A stretch of 64,000 bases of DNA from Multifurca ochricompacta (taxonomy: Eukaryota; Basidiomycota; Agaricomycetes; Russulales; Russulaceae), in contig WTXG01000007.1 in assembly GCA_022496185.1 (NCBI GenBank), positions 62,001 through 126,000 on the forward strand. The letters run 5' to 3'. Below, in pieces: positions 23,121-35,520 of the stretch (positions are counted from its first letter, which is position 1; each line of letters begins with the position of its first letter). Below the pieces are notes generated by a model. That model saw only the letters and a program-made list of their open reading frames with translations, did not search any database and had not been told where the DNA came from. A program made the translations under genes and the position numbers.

Positions 23121-26100
23121 TCACGGCAACATACTTAGGGTACCCATCAACGCCGACCGAGGCCAAGTCACAAGAATTGTCGAACTTTTTGCATCCCTGT
23201 GGGTTTCTCGAGGAATGCTGTCTCTTCCGTCTCCTCCAGGGATGGAATTCCCTATAAAGTACGTTCTAGTTACCTGACAACGAAACGAGACGACAAACAA
23301 GAATTGACTCACGGTGACGAAATCCAGTTGCGATAGCGGAACCTGGATGGAGGTAAGCCCTTCTGGATCGACGAATGGCGCGACATTTAGGTAAAAACCC
23401 ACAATCTTTGTCTTCTTAGTTATCTTCCAACCGATATACAACAGAGCAAAGAATGGCAAATTTATGTCTTTAAGAAGGGTGGCATTAGCAATAGAACGCG
23501 TGATCAATTGGCAGGCCGACGTACATGCAGCAACAAAATCGGACCCGTTAAAATTCCAGAATACTGACATGCCACTAACAAGGATGAAGAAAATCGACCT
23601 GTCGGAGGTATTTTATGAGTCATGTGAGGAAACCTGCTGCACGTTTATACGTACCAGAAGATCACATACATCCCAGCGTAGGGCTGGAAGACAGACCGAT
23701 AGATACCATATATACCCTGTCGCCCCGTTCCCTGTGCTTTCAACCCATAATCTGCGAAAATGTCACCGCCGAGCCAAAATAATTGTACTGTTGTGTTGCC
23801 TACAGAAACGAAGATAGGTGACCCCGATCATCAACCAACTAATTAAGTGGATGTAATCAGATCCACGAAGTAGGGTTACAGAATGCTCGTACTTGAGGAG
23901 GCTGCCAACTGCGCCTTAACAAACATGTTCAGCCCATACGGTCAACACCAGTCACAGGATTGACTAACTTAGGTTAAGGAACCAGCTAGGAGCGGGTTCA
24001 GCCTGGGCCTTTCTTTGAATGGAACAAGACTTACTTGAACACTTTACCAGAATTGTTTTTGACATTGAGGAAGGCAAGGAATGAGAAGAGTCCCTAAGGA
24101 AGACATGATAACCGTCAGGTATTCTATGCGGGTGTGTGCACCATTAGACTCACGCCTAAAATGATAGCCACGTAAGGCACGCCGTTACGGGAAACCGTTG
24201 TGACGAATTTCGGGGCGTGGCCTTGAACGCCAAGTGCAAAGAGTAACCTCGAAGCGGAATATAACATGCCATTCGCGGAAGAGAAAGCGCTTGATAAGAC
24301 CACTGCATTCACGATGTGTGGGAGCACTGGAGAGAATGAAACGGTAGGAACAGCGTGAGGAACAGTGTTTCATGATGGGACGGTCACCAACCTTTCACGC
24401 CCGCCCGGTTGAATACAAGCACAAAAGGAGATTGGCCCGCGTTGCCTGTTTTTCTGTGGAACGACAATCACGACAGTGCAATGGAAGAAAGCGAAAGAAC
24501 CGACTTGAAAAGCGCCGGGTCATTGGATGGGATAAGCATCCCAACGACTAGACCAGTCAGTATCTATACCAGTGTCAATAGATCAGACGCACAGAGGACA
24601 CTGAACCCACATAGCAGATGAATATGCGGAAGAAAACAGTGCGCATGGCGGTAATCATATTCTTCCGCGGATTACGTGTTTCTGCAGCAGCGCTGGTCGG
24701 AGGCAAAGTTAGGCATGACGAATTGACGAGGAGCAAGTTTAGTAACTGACAGCGTGATGATTTCCATTCCACACATGGAAAATGCAGCATAAACTATCCC
24801 AAGAAGAAGGCCCAGGAAACGGCCAAGCGCTCCTGGCTCAAGAGCTATAGAAATTATGTATCTGTGCATAGTTTAGAGGCGTTGATTGAGACTCACAAGA
24901 AACGAGGGGCCCAGGATTCCTCCAATACTGCACAGAGTTTAGCTTTGGCGAAGGCATAGAGGGTAACAACGCTTTCAGAACCACCCCCTCACCTCGAATC
25001 CGTGACTATTGACAAGGTCGGTCATTTGACTAAGCGCTGACAGTTCGGATTTAAGACACACCGTTTGTGATCGGGACCTCCGCCCAGGTTTAGGACAAGG
25101 CCACCGATGATCTGGGGTAGGAATTTCAACCTCAGCAATAACCGGATAAGAGGGCAGAGATGATACACACTAAGCCGACCACAAGCATTACTGGGTAATT
25201 TGAGCCACATAAGTCGACTAATACTGAAACGCTTACATTTTAAAGTGGCAAAAACAACCTCAGCTAGATTCCAACTTGAGTGCTGATTTTCATGGGAATA
25301 TGTCAACTCACTATGCCCAAAAAACCTGATTGAAGATAATTTGTCAGAAGAGATGAATGCACGATAACTAGACCTGACCTTGGCCCCAAAAGGTTGACCA
25401 AGTACACAGCGGCGATAAAAACTGCAACATAAATTGAAACGTGTTTGGACTGCGAGCTTGGTTAGGTTGGAGGCGCTTGTTCTAGAGACGACATACGTTG
25501 TGATCCCAGAACCTTATTAATACGGCTGCAGCCGTGATTTCAGCGGGAAGGGTGATAGCACAAGTCTGCTCTGGTTCGAACTCATTGTCCTGAGGGAGGA
25601 GGAAAAGAACGCACATAAAAGTAGTTCTTGATGTCAAGAGTCCTAGAATTAGTATGGCGTGGACCACTAGAATGCAAACGGGCCTCACCCAGCCGACCTG
25701 AACATGGTCAACAAAGTTGGATACCAGTTAACGCGCAGCAAAGTGAGAAGGCTCACGGCAAAACCCAGTGCGGGATCTACCCAACGAGCGGCTGGGAACA
25801 CCAGAGGTTAACCAGGGCGCTCACGTCAGTGGACGCGAATGTACCATAATGAGAGAAAGACCCGGAGACTGGAGCGAAAGCTGCCATCTCCGTCACTGAC
25901 ACTATCGACCTGCAGAGTGCAGCAACTTGCGGTTAGCGCGCGAATGGATAAGTTTGACGGGACGAACGCGAAAGCCACACTTCCAACGAGCAAGAAGACG
26001 AGCAGGACACCCAACGGCCCAGTCGTTGAAAGGAGCTGACCTAAACCTAAGAAGAGACCTGTCCCGATGACACCCGCAATCTGGTGTGCGTTACACATCT

Positions 26101-26360
26101 GAGGTCTCTATGTTTGAGACAAGTGGAATACGTACAGCAAACCTGATTAAGATGGGACCATGAAAAGACGCGTATAAAGTATGAGAACGGACATACATCT
26201 GAACATGAACACCGCTCAGCTTTCTCTGGACCTTGTCAAGATCCGCTTTGTAAAAGCTTGCTGCACTATTCGAATCTCCTGGGTAACTACCAGCGGAGAA
26301 GCTGTTGGTGGAACGGAAGTCCTTGACCTCAACGTCCAAAGCAACTTTGGGGGAACTCAT
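23121..26360 (-). CDS. Amino-acid permease (APC superfamily, fungal YAT type)
   Basis: Plasma-membrane amino-acid/H+ symporter with about 12 membrane segments spread over many short exons. The start at 26360 gives MSSPKVALDVEVKDF; the cytosolic N-terminus ends DLDKVQRKLSGVHVQM. The first helix is IAGVIGTGLFLGLGQLLSTT, matching the GTGLFLG signature of the YAT family. Later exons give GVLLVFLLVGSVAFAF, VSGSFSHYGTFA, FLGLLLGIVYAAFSMCGMEI, AAETRNPRKNMITAMRTVFF, SSAFSSANGMLYSASRLLFA and YVAIILGVSL. The C-terminal exon ends after IPSLEETEDSIPRE at the stop 23121. Several exon joins near 24000-25500 are uncertain, and the first junction (about 26190/26075) does not keep frame as read. The substrate is unknown. 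The gene is separated by 1.9 kb from the polyketide synthase. Confidence 0.85.
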
Positions 26361-28259
26361 TGAATGGGATAGAGAAGTCCTACTAGGGAGAGTCCTCGAA
26401 GGTATTAGAAAAGTAGTGAAGGTGAAGGTGGAGAGTGGAGGGGATGATGGTATATGCGATGCACTTACTAGAACGGAACCTTCTAAAGTTTATTTATTCA
26501 TGCGGGTGATGCAGATGCAAGTGCAGATATGTCCATTGATTGATATTGGCTCACTACCGTCCGATCGCAGTTCCGTCCTGTTCTCATTGCGATGACTCGT
26601 CATTTCTGTTGCAGTTGGAAATATATGAACCTCTAAGGGCAAATGAATCAATCACTAATTGATGGCAGCTTCCATTAGCGACAGTGCCAGCTTGAAATCC
26701 GTGACCCACCTTTGCTTTGTTTTGTACAAGTACGCCTCAGTCGCTTGTTATAAATATCTCAGCGCTCGACGTTATACGTTCCAAGTTGCAACAACTGATC
26801 AGTCAGGCTTGGTCATGATGGATGCGAAAGGTGACGCAGTAACGACATGGCTTAGGTGGTGATTCCGGCCAGGCCCAGGAACATCGAAGTCAGAACTTGG
26901 CTCGACTTGTCCATCGCCGCGCTGCATGTCAGTCTGTGGTCCTATGCTTAAACTCTCCTGCATGAGGAACTGACATCCCACAACTAGGATGTAGGACTTA
27001 CAGGTCCACGTCCTTTGTTACTAAGTAATTAAATCCTGCTCCGGAGTGGAGGTTGATTGACTGCCCTTTCTGATAATGAGCGAAACAGGTTAACACTAGC
27101 AGAAAACAAACGCAACACGTTTCAATGTAAAGTAAGGGCCGATTAATCCTACATGTGCGTTGGCACCGCCAGGTCGAGGTCGCTATGTCGCCAGGAACCC
27201 GCCCTTCCCTCTTGAGGAATCCGCAAGGATTGTTTCCGCTTAAAGTATATAATGAATGTTAAGCACTTTTTGGACATGATATTCGGGTGTGCCAACTGGG
27301 CATCCATGGGTGGCAGCCAGGCAGTCAGTGCCAACAAGATGAGACGAATAAGTGGAAGACGAAGATGCCTCGACAAGCCCACACTTCGGGGCACCCCGGA
27401 ATGCTGACGCGATTAGTTCCGGTTACGCTTCTCGACTTGTCGGGTGGCGGTGGCGTGATGGCATATGGCATTTCCCAACAAAAAAAATAAAAGGACAACT
27501 TGACCTTTTTGTGCTGAGTTGTAGAAGAATGACGACTTTGCAACATTCGGGCTGGTTGACATGATGCTGCTGACATTGGTGGAGTCTAGAGGAGAAGGTA
27601 AGCAGGGCGGCGGATTGAGCATGAGCATGAGTTGGCTTACCAGTACTTATTCGGTGTCGTGCCGCGAACACTGTTTGCGAGCCCCCCTTCAAATGCAAAT
27701 GATTGAGCTGACACGCAGAATTGCCCTCTCCATTCAATGCTCATACGAGCTATCATAAAAGTGAATTGAAACGTTACCGCTATCGTTCGTCAAGCGAGTA
27801 TAGATAGAACAAGCAGGTGAGAACAAGAAAAGAAAAGAATGCTTGGGAACTGAGACTTCAGATTGAATACGAGGGCTGTTTCAAGGCTTCTTAACGTACA
27901 AATAAGAGTGATATTTGGAATGGCGATGATTCACAACGCAAGGAAGACAGGGTTTTTATATACGTCCAGGAATATAATAGGAGAAAAGAAAGAAAGAGCC
28001 GCAGTTACCGTCTGGGTGAGTGGGTCGGCGAGTGACTGAACTGCTGTGGTTGGTCGACGCGTCGAGGAGACACGCCGCGCTTTGGCCATCAGGTGGTAAG
28101 ATGGCTACTGTGAAATTTAGCCATCGCACACCAAGTCCCCCCCACTATTGCCCATCATGCCGTTGGTATATTAAGGGGTAACCACATCGCAGAACGACAT
28201 AGGAGTTCAGGCAACACGACATCAAGCGAAATAACAAGATGGCCAGTGCGGCCAGTGCC
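26361..28259. other. Gene-poor stretch between permease and polyketide synthase
   Basis: About 1.9 kb. It holds the permease promoter side (high coordinates of that gene) and the polyketide synthase 3' flank. Several open frames of 60-105 codons overlap each other on both strands around 27150-27760, none with coding bias or a known motif. I call no gene. Confidence 0.4.
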
Positions 28260-31200
28260 TTAACATTCTGCAGACTCCACTGCAGACTCCAAGAACGAGC
28301 AAGCCTCAGCAATTGCAGATGAAGTGAATGAAATCTTTCATAGTCTCAAAACATTGCGCACGAAGATTGGGCAAAGACTCACGTAAGAACTGTGAAAGGG
28401 CTGGAAATGGTGCCCCGGGATGTCGATGCATTTTACTGGTACGCCAACTATGGTCTCCCACCCAGCTACTGCAGAACGGCGATCTTCCCTCTTTGAGAGC
28501 CAGTCAGGAACATCCAGGCCGCCACCAGGGCAGTAGTTCTCGCGGGAGTGAAGTAACACCAGACGAGGATACGGCCCGCTGCCTGCAGTTGGATCGTACT
28601 CGAGGAGCATTCGCGAGTTCATCTGGAACTGTCGCCTCACCAGTAGACCTGTATTCGAAGGAGTGGTATGGCGACTGCCAAGCTCAAGATAGAATCGATC
28701 AATGCATCAGACAGAGGAACGTGGTTCAGTGGACTTGGTGAGTCGATGAGTACAACGCCGCTAACCGCAACGCCTGACTTCAACAAACGCCGTGCAACCT
28801 CGAAGGCTATGATACCTCCAAAGGACCATCCTGTGAGGTGCAGTGCATTAGCAGGACTTAAAAAAGGCAAAAAGGGAGTCCAACCCCCGAGGAGAACAGG
28901 TCCAAGACGGGTTGCTTCGCTTGTATACTTGGCGTACTCAGTAGCCATCGAAACAACGGATTCCCAAGGTTGACTACTGATAAAGTGTGGATTGTGGATG
29001 CCCCAGAGATCACGGCCAAGTGAAGAAAGGTTATGTATGTACTTAACGAGACCGCTTCCGTCATGAACTAAGAATAACGGTGCTCTTCCTGGTACATCAG
29101 AGCTCTGAACAAGAATCGGTACAGTGTCCAGGCAGCGAGGAGACTCCAGAGTATCAATATCCAGGCGCCCAGTCCTTGTGGGAGAGAAGTCCATACTTAC
29201 ATTGACGTGTTTGAGGCTTGTACACAGTCGACCAGTAATGAATGAGTACACGGCCTTCACACTTTTATGGGCTACGAAAAGGTCACTAGGTAATGCTATA
29301 GCAAAGTGAGACTGCAAGGCGTGATGGGCTTCAATGGACGCTAGTGAGTCAAGACCAAGCGATTCGAGATCGGCGTCTTCACGTAGCTCCTCCACCTCAA
29401 GACCAAGGACAGCAGCCAGAAGTGTTTTGACATCGGATTGATAAACGTCGTCATCCAGAAACGGAAATTGGCCTGCTAGAATGCCACTAGAAAGACTGAC
29501 ATCAGGACTTCCAGTGCCGCAAACAGTTTCTACATCTTCTCCAACAAGTTCGGCTACAGCGCCACCCGGTTTTGTGTCCTGGGGACTAATCGATAAATTT
29601 TCCGATACTTCAGGCAATGATACTGGGCCAAGGAGAGAGCCTGACACAGACCGTGCAGCCTCCTCTTGCACTTCAAACAACTGCTGGGAGCAAGGTAGAG
29701 GACGTGAGAGTCCAAAAGGCGTGGTAGCGTTTTTTGGTTCCAAGAGCTGTGGAAGAATCGGTGTAACAGCAGAGCTTGTTGCTGCAGCAGCAATAGCGAG
29801 TCCATGTTCCAGAGTAGCAAGTGGCATTTTACGGAAAAATATACCTTTCACACGCGCGACAATCAGATTGGCCAGTCCTGGCTCAAGGACGTAAGATTCT
29901 GCAAGCATGTCACCTTCAGGAAGCCAAGAACATTGAACGTAGACACAGTGTGGAGTGCTGCTGTCAATGAGACGGGGTAGGACTTCTAAGCAGCCGACTT
30001 TAGTACATATGAGGGCATCATTAACCTTCCCATGCGTATTGGCAATAAAACCGGCCACGTGAAGCATCGCATCCATTAACACGGGATGGACAACAAAGCG
30101 GTCACGATTGGCGTTATCTGGTATTTTTATTACGGCGTAACCTTCTGTATCATCCGCGCTTATTGTCAAAGTCTGAATGGCATGAAAATCCTTTCCATAT
30201 GTGACGACGCGGGGAAAGAAGACTTGGTAGACACCAGTTGTGGTAAATGTCTTGCAATCTCTTTTTGACACAAGGGAGGTGACCCCATGTGAAATGATGG
30301 GTTGAATGGTATTAAATTTCGAAATGATGCCAGAGGAAAGCTGGAGCTGAAAATTGCCCTGAGTATGTGTCTCTGAGTTCTTCCCTTCGCGGCCCGTTGA
30401 CTCAATCTTCCATGATCCAGTACTTCCCGTCTCGAATACAATTGAAGCCTGGATAGTATGGCATGTATCCTCACTATAGACCAACGGTCTCAAAAAATCA
30501 GCGTCGTGTAGGACAACGACTTGACTATCAAGGCTGGAATGGCGGAGCAAGACAGAAGCTTCAACTGCGGCCAATGCGAGTTCTTGGTAGATAGATGCCG
30601 GGCATAAGGGCTTTCCTCTGACACGGTGACCACATATCAACTTGAAAAGATGGGATATCGGGGTTTCGTACACGGACAAACGACCGTTTCTGGAGAATGG
30701 GACTTGAACCCGTGCACCGAGGACGGCATAAGGTAATTCAGGGCTTTCTTTGCTTGCTACCGGAACAGGGGTCACCTTGTACGCTGGCGGTTTCTCTTCT
30801 TCGAAGCGGACCCAGAAACTAGTCTTCGACCAGGGATAAGTGGGAAGAGAAGTGTTCGACGAGAGGGGCCAGCGAGCGAAGACCTTTTGCCAATTAACCC
30901 GACACGGCGAATTATATAATTGGGCCAGGGCGCTATATAGGGAGGACAGTGGGTGTTTCAGCTTTCGCATGGAGGCCAGGAAAAGTGCCCCTTCTTGAAT
31001 GGCTGGGTGTTTTCTTAGAGCTGGTAGGATCGTAGGATGAGGGCCAATCTCAATCCACGCATCTATAGCGGGCAAGGCACGACTAGCAACGAATGCTCGA
31101 ATTCCTTGTTCAAAAAATACAGGTTCTGTGCAATGGCGAGAGTAATATTGAGGGTTAAACACGGAGGCATCCCCAGGGAGTACAACCTCCCCGTAGACAT

Positions 31201-34200
31201 TGGAAATCATGGGAATTACCGGGGGAGAGATTGGGGTGTGTTGTGCTAACAAGATAAGGTCATCCTGAAGCGGTCGCATTGCATCGCTATGGTATCCAAA
31301 TGAGGCCGAAATCAAAGTAGTCTTGCAGCCCACCGTCTCGCCCAGGTAGGACTTTAGTGCTTGCAGCCCAGCAACAGGCCCTGATACTACATGGTCATCA
31401 GGCGAGTTGTAGCATGCGATATTAATGGCTGAAAATCGCTCCGATGATGCGAGAATGTTTCCAATAACAACGGCGCTGAGATTGACTGCCATCATCCCAG
31501 TTGAATCATGAACGCATTTCTGGACCATAAGACGGGCTCTACCAGCTACCAGGATGAGAGCATCTTGCAGTGTCAGCACCCCGGCAACGGCCTGCGCAAC
31601 GTATTCCCCGAGACTAATTCAGACAGATCAGATGCGGAGCATTCTTGTCTGTGAAAGTGCAGTCACCTATGTCCAACAACCAGGGCAGGGTTGATGCCCC
31701 AGGATATCCATAACTGGGAAAGTCCATACTCCAATGCAAAAATTGCACTGTGAGAGCCCTCCAAGTCCGTTTCTTCCAGCGATTTGCAGTAGTCTTGTTC
31801 ACAACCGATGAGCTGTACTATACCGGGGAAACCAGCCTTGACCAGGAAGGAGTGGCATTTATCGATAATACTCTGAAAAAGAGGCACCGATTTATAGAGG
31901 GAATTACCCATACCGAGATATTGTCCACCCTGGCCAGAAAATACGAATGCAACCTTTCCATCTTGCCTTGCTACTTTCACAGAGGCGAGATTGGACTGTA
32001 AGCCATTGACAAGCTCCCGTCTCGTGGCCGCTGTAAGTGACATCCGGTGTTGGTAAATCTGACGGCGCGCCGTCAGGGAGTACGCAATATCACATAGGGA
32101 AACATTTTTAAAATCTGCGCTATCAAGCCAGTCGATTAATTGCGCGCGCATACTGACAAGGGCCGCTTCCGTCTTCGCAGACAACCCGAATATATAAGGC
32201 CAGTGGGAATCGCCTGTTCCTCTGAGGAAGTAGGGGGAATAAACTCCTCCAAAAGAAGTGCGGCATTCGAGCCAGCAGCACCAAAGTTGTTGAGGAGCGC
32301 CATACGCGGTAGACCCTCCCTGACATGGTTCCACGGTTGCCTTTCAGTGTCGATGAGAGTATGGTCAGCCCCAAGATCTGAGAATTTGGATTCAGGTTGA
32401 CCAGGGATATAAGGGGCGGGATTATGCGGTGCTGTAGCATCAGAAGGAGCTTGGCAAGTCCAGCAGCACCGGAAGCTGCTTCTAAGTGACCGATGTTCGC
32501 CTTGACAGAAGTAATGTGGAGACGATTGTCTGCCGCCCGGCCGGGGGTAAACACGCGCCGCACGCTTTCTATCTCACTGACATCACCAGATTGTGTGCCC
32601 GTACCGTGAGCTTCCAGGACATTAACGTCTTCTGGAGCGACGCCGCTCCTCTCTAGTAGTCGTCGAAACAGCTGGACTTGGGTGGTAACATCTGGTTGCG
32701 TTATTGAACGCGCGGTCCCGCTCTGATTTACTTGTACTCCACGAATGACGCCAAGGATACGATCGTTTTCAGCTTGCGCATCGGACAGGCGCTTCAGGAC
32801 AAACAGGCCGCAGCCCTCGCCTCTGGAATACCCATCAGCAGAAGCATCAAAAACCTTGCATTGGCCCGCTGGACTTAAGAAATGACCACGGTCCAGACCA
32901 ATGAACATCTAGGTGATCCGGTCAAGTTGACGACAGAATGCAGGTTGTCATATACCACGTCTGGACTAGCAATTACGTTGACTCCGCCGGCCAAGGCAGC
33001 ACTGCAGTCTCCATTCAACAGTGAGCGGCATGCTTGATAAATAGCCACCAGAGATGATGAGCAAGCCGTGTCTACGACTATAGAGGACCCCCAAAACCCA
33101 TAGCATATGAGATGCGTCCGCTTAGAAAGGCGCGTAGAGTTCCTGTTGATTGCACAAGAATTACAGAGCGAGCATAGAAAGGGAAAGGCACGTACCGGTG
33201 CTGTAGTACACGTCAATGTCATGACGTAAATTCTGCACATAGTCCCCCGTAGCTGCACCAACATAGCACCCAAAAGTTTCTGGATTGAAGGACTTCGACA
33301 CGTTTGGACGTACCCAGAGTCTTCTAAAGCCTCGTAAGCCGTATGAAGAAGAATCCTCATCTGTGGATCCATGCTGCGCGCCTCCCGCGGGGAAATATTG
33401 AAAAACTCGTGGTCAAACTTGTCCACGTCGTCCAAGAAATTGCCAGTGCGTGCCTTCATGGAACGACCATGTGTCCTGTAGTATAGTCATCAACTCGGAA
33501 ACGCTTATTAGGCACCTACATGCAAGGTAAGACATGTGTCGGCAAAGAAGGACAAGTGTGCTTCACCTCTGACACAGTATTTATACCTTGCTCCAGGATC
33601 TCCCAGAGCTTTGACACATCAGGTGCCCCTGGCATATTTACTGCCATACCGATGACGGCAATGCGACCCTCGGCGGGCTCTGGGATTGCAACTCCATTCC
33701 TATCTTCAAAGCCAGATAGTGCACCACCGAACCTCCACGGCGAAGTGCCTTTTCCACGCTTCGAACTAGGCCAGTGCCTGGGCCGATATTGATGAGGTGC
33801 GCGATTTCATCTTCAGGAATAGATTGGGCAACGGCCATCTTCACCTTGTCCCAGTTCACCGGCTGAATAACTATCATGTCTACAACGAACTCCAGCAAAG
33901 ATCCTCTCTGGTCTTCCTCCAATATCTGGCCGGTAAACGTGGAGCGGATCGGGAAGATGATATCAGAAAAACTAGGAAACCGGATCTTGCGACGCCGCAG
34001 GTCCGCTAATACTTCTCCACGAACACGATCATTGTGCACTGGTGAGTGATACATAGCGCAGACGGAAGCCTCCTGAGCTGAGACAGTTTCGGGAAGTGTC
34101 GCCACGAATGAACTAAGAATATCTGGACGGCCTGAGACGGTGATGCACCTTTCATTGTGAACTACAGTTACGTGCAGCGATAAAAATCCACCATCCTTAA

Positions 34201-34883
34201 CCACATTCAGTCTATCTATCTCGGCCGTGAGAAGGACGAACTTACCCGCAGGCAGAACTGCGAGATTGCTTCTTCAGCGGCACGGCGCCCTATCCCAAAA
34301 AGCACACAGCTCCAGGAGCGATTATCATTTTGCTGAAATCCGAGGTCGCAAGTGTGCGGCTCCGGTAATATTGGGTGCGCACTCCAATCCACAAAGCAAC
34401 ACGAAATGCAGAAACAGCATTGGAAAGGAAATCCAGAATAGTCGCTGATGTTCCAGCAACGCAGGCAGTAATGATTCCAGAGGAAAACCCGATAAGGCCA
34501 ATGCCATACCGACGATTCCGCTCGAGCAGCGTAGCAAAGGTGTTGGACGCAGCTTCTGTAATCCGTGTTGCCCATTCGAGATAAATGAGGGTCTGTATGA
34601 GAAATAACCTTGAGCCAGATATAACAGGGTTACAATAATATTTTTCTGATGAGACAACAAGAAGTGCAGAGGGACGGTCAAAGTCAGGAAGTTTTACGCC
34701 GGTCATCTCTAAGTCCACAGCTGATAGTGAAGAAAGTTCCGAATGAAAGGCCTCGAAGCAGGAGGATAGTAACAAGCCCCCTGCGGAGGATGAGGAGCTG
34801 ATCAACGCTTCTCCCTGAACACCCCGGGAGTTGATGGAAGTAGTCCCTTGGCCAGAGAAAACGGGGATGTTCAGACGCTCCAT
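28260..34883 (-). CDS. Non-reducing polyketide synthase, SAT-KS-AT-PT-ACP-TE
   Basis: Iterative type I synthase of about 2,000 residues making an aromatic polyketide. Domains in order: SAT (start 34883, [18 protein letters not shown] in place of the more usual GxCxG); KS with [21 protein letters not shown] and [12 protein letters not shown] (Cys-His-His triad); AT with [12 protein letters not shown] and [12 protein letters not shown] (product template) with catalytic His in [15 protein letters not shown] and Asp in [10 protein letters not shown]; a single ACP with [13 protein letters not shown]; and TE with [12 protein letters not shown] and [11 protein letters not shown] 54-base in-frame intron (28831-28884) sits just before the TE serine. 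The last small exon ends ESAVESAEC at 28260. At least eight frame changes (about 28665, 32195, 32370, 33085, 33310, 33465, 33705, 34350) each need one extra base. They cut motifs that are otherwise perfect. See findings. Confidence 0.9.
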
Positions 34884-35478
34884 TTGTTGTTGTTGTATGC
34901 GCCGTTGGAGGGCCACCGATGACCTGGGAGAAAGATAAGCGACAGTCATTTTTCCATTGCACATGTACCAGAAAGCTTTGGCTCTCCGGAAGGTAAGTAA
35001 CCACAGCCCAATAACCCGAAGTAGATGAGCCGAGGCATTTCCTAAGCGCTCACGGGCATAAAAGAGCGTGCTCAAAACGAGGCACTCAGAAGAGAGAAAC
35101 AGTGGCGTGACGGATAGAGCGCCAAAAAAAATCAACTCAAAACGTGCTCGTCCTGACACAAGAAAACGCGGCCTTCCTGGTTCGAAATTTGAAACTGTAG
35201 CAAAACACGACATGGTACCCTATTCCCCAGGGTACATGCAATCTGAAAGTTCGGATTTTGACGGGATACGCACCAAATTACAAGACGACAGTGTACGGTT
35301 TTGAATCTTGACTGCGAAGTTCGACACAGAGTCGGATATGATTTGGGCTGCTACAAGCACGTGAAATAAGATGGGCGGTGCGGAGATTCGTGAGGGGTAA
35401 ATTTTTCTGGATGGCAGTGAATACGAGGATATATGCGGGGTTAAAACACAGCTTAACAGCTTTACTGTTACTGCTCAT

Positions 35479-35520
35479 CAACATCGACACCGACACCGAC
35501 TATCGACATCGACATCGACA
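35479..35520. repeat. Imperfect (CGACAT/CGACAC) simple repeat
   Basis: Tandem hexamer-like units (cgacac, cgacat) repeat about six times just upstream of the polyketide synthase, with one interruption (tat). Confidence 0.6.

Noticed and set aside
28328..31249. Long open frames on the + strand inside the polyketide synthase (28328-28741, 29481-29894, 31037-31249)
   Set aside because: They lie exactly opposite exons with perfect PT, ACP and TE motifs and have no motifs of their own. They are mirror frames of the real gene.
33301..33320. GTACGT in the KS exon as an intron donor explaining the frame change
   Set aside because: An intron starting there would have to end within about 20 bases to keep [11 protein letters not shown], shorter than any intron in the window. 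One missing base explains it better.
31620..35213. Polyketide synthase N-terminal half as a pseudogene damaged by repeat-induced point mutation
   Set aside because: The damage consists of one-base losses that leave every motif intact, with no excess of C-to-T changes or stops from point mutation. Housekeeping genes show the same losses.
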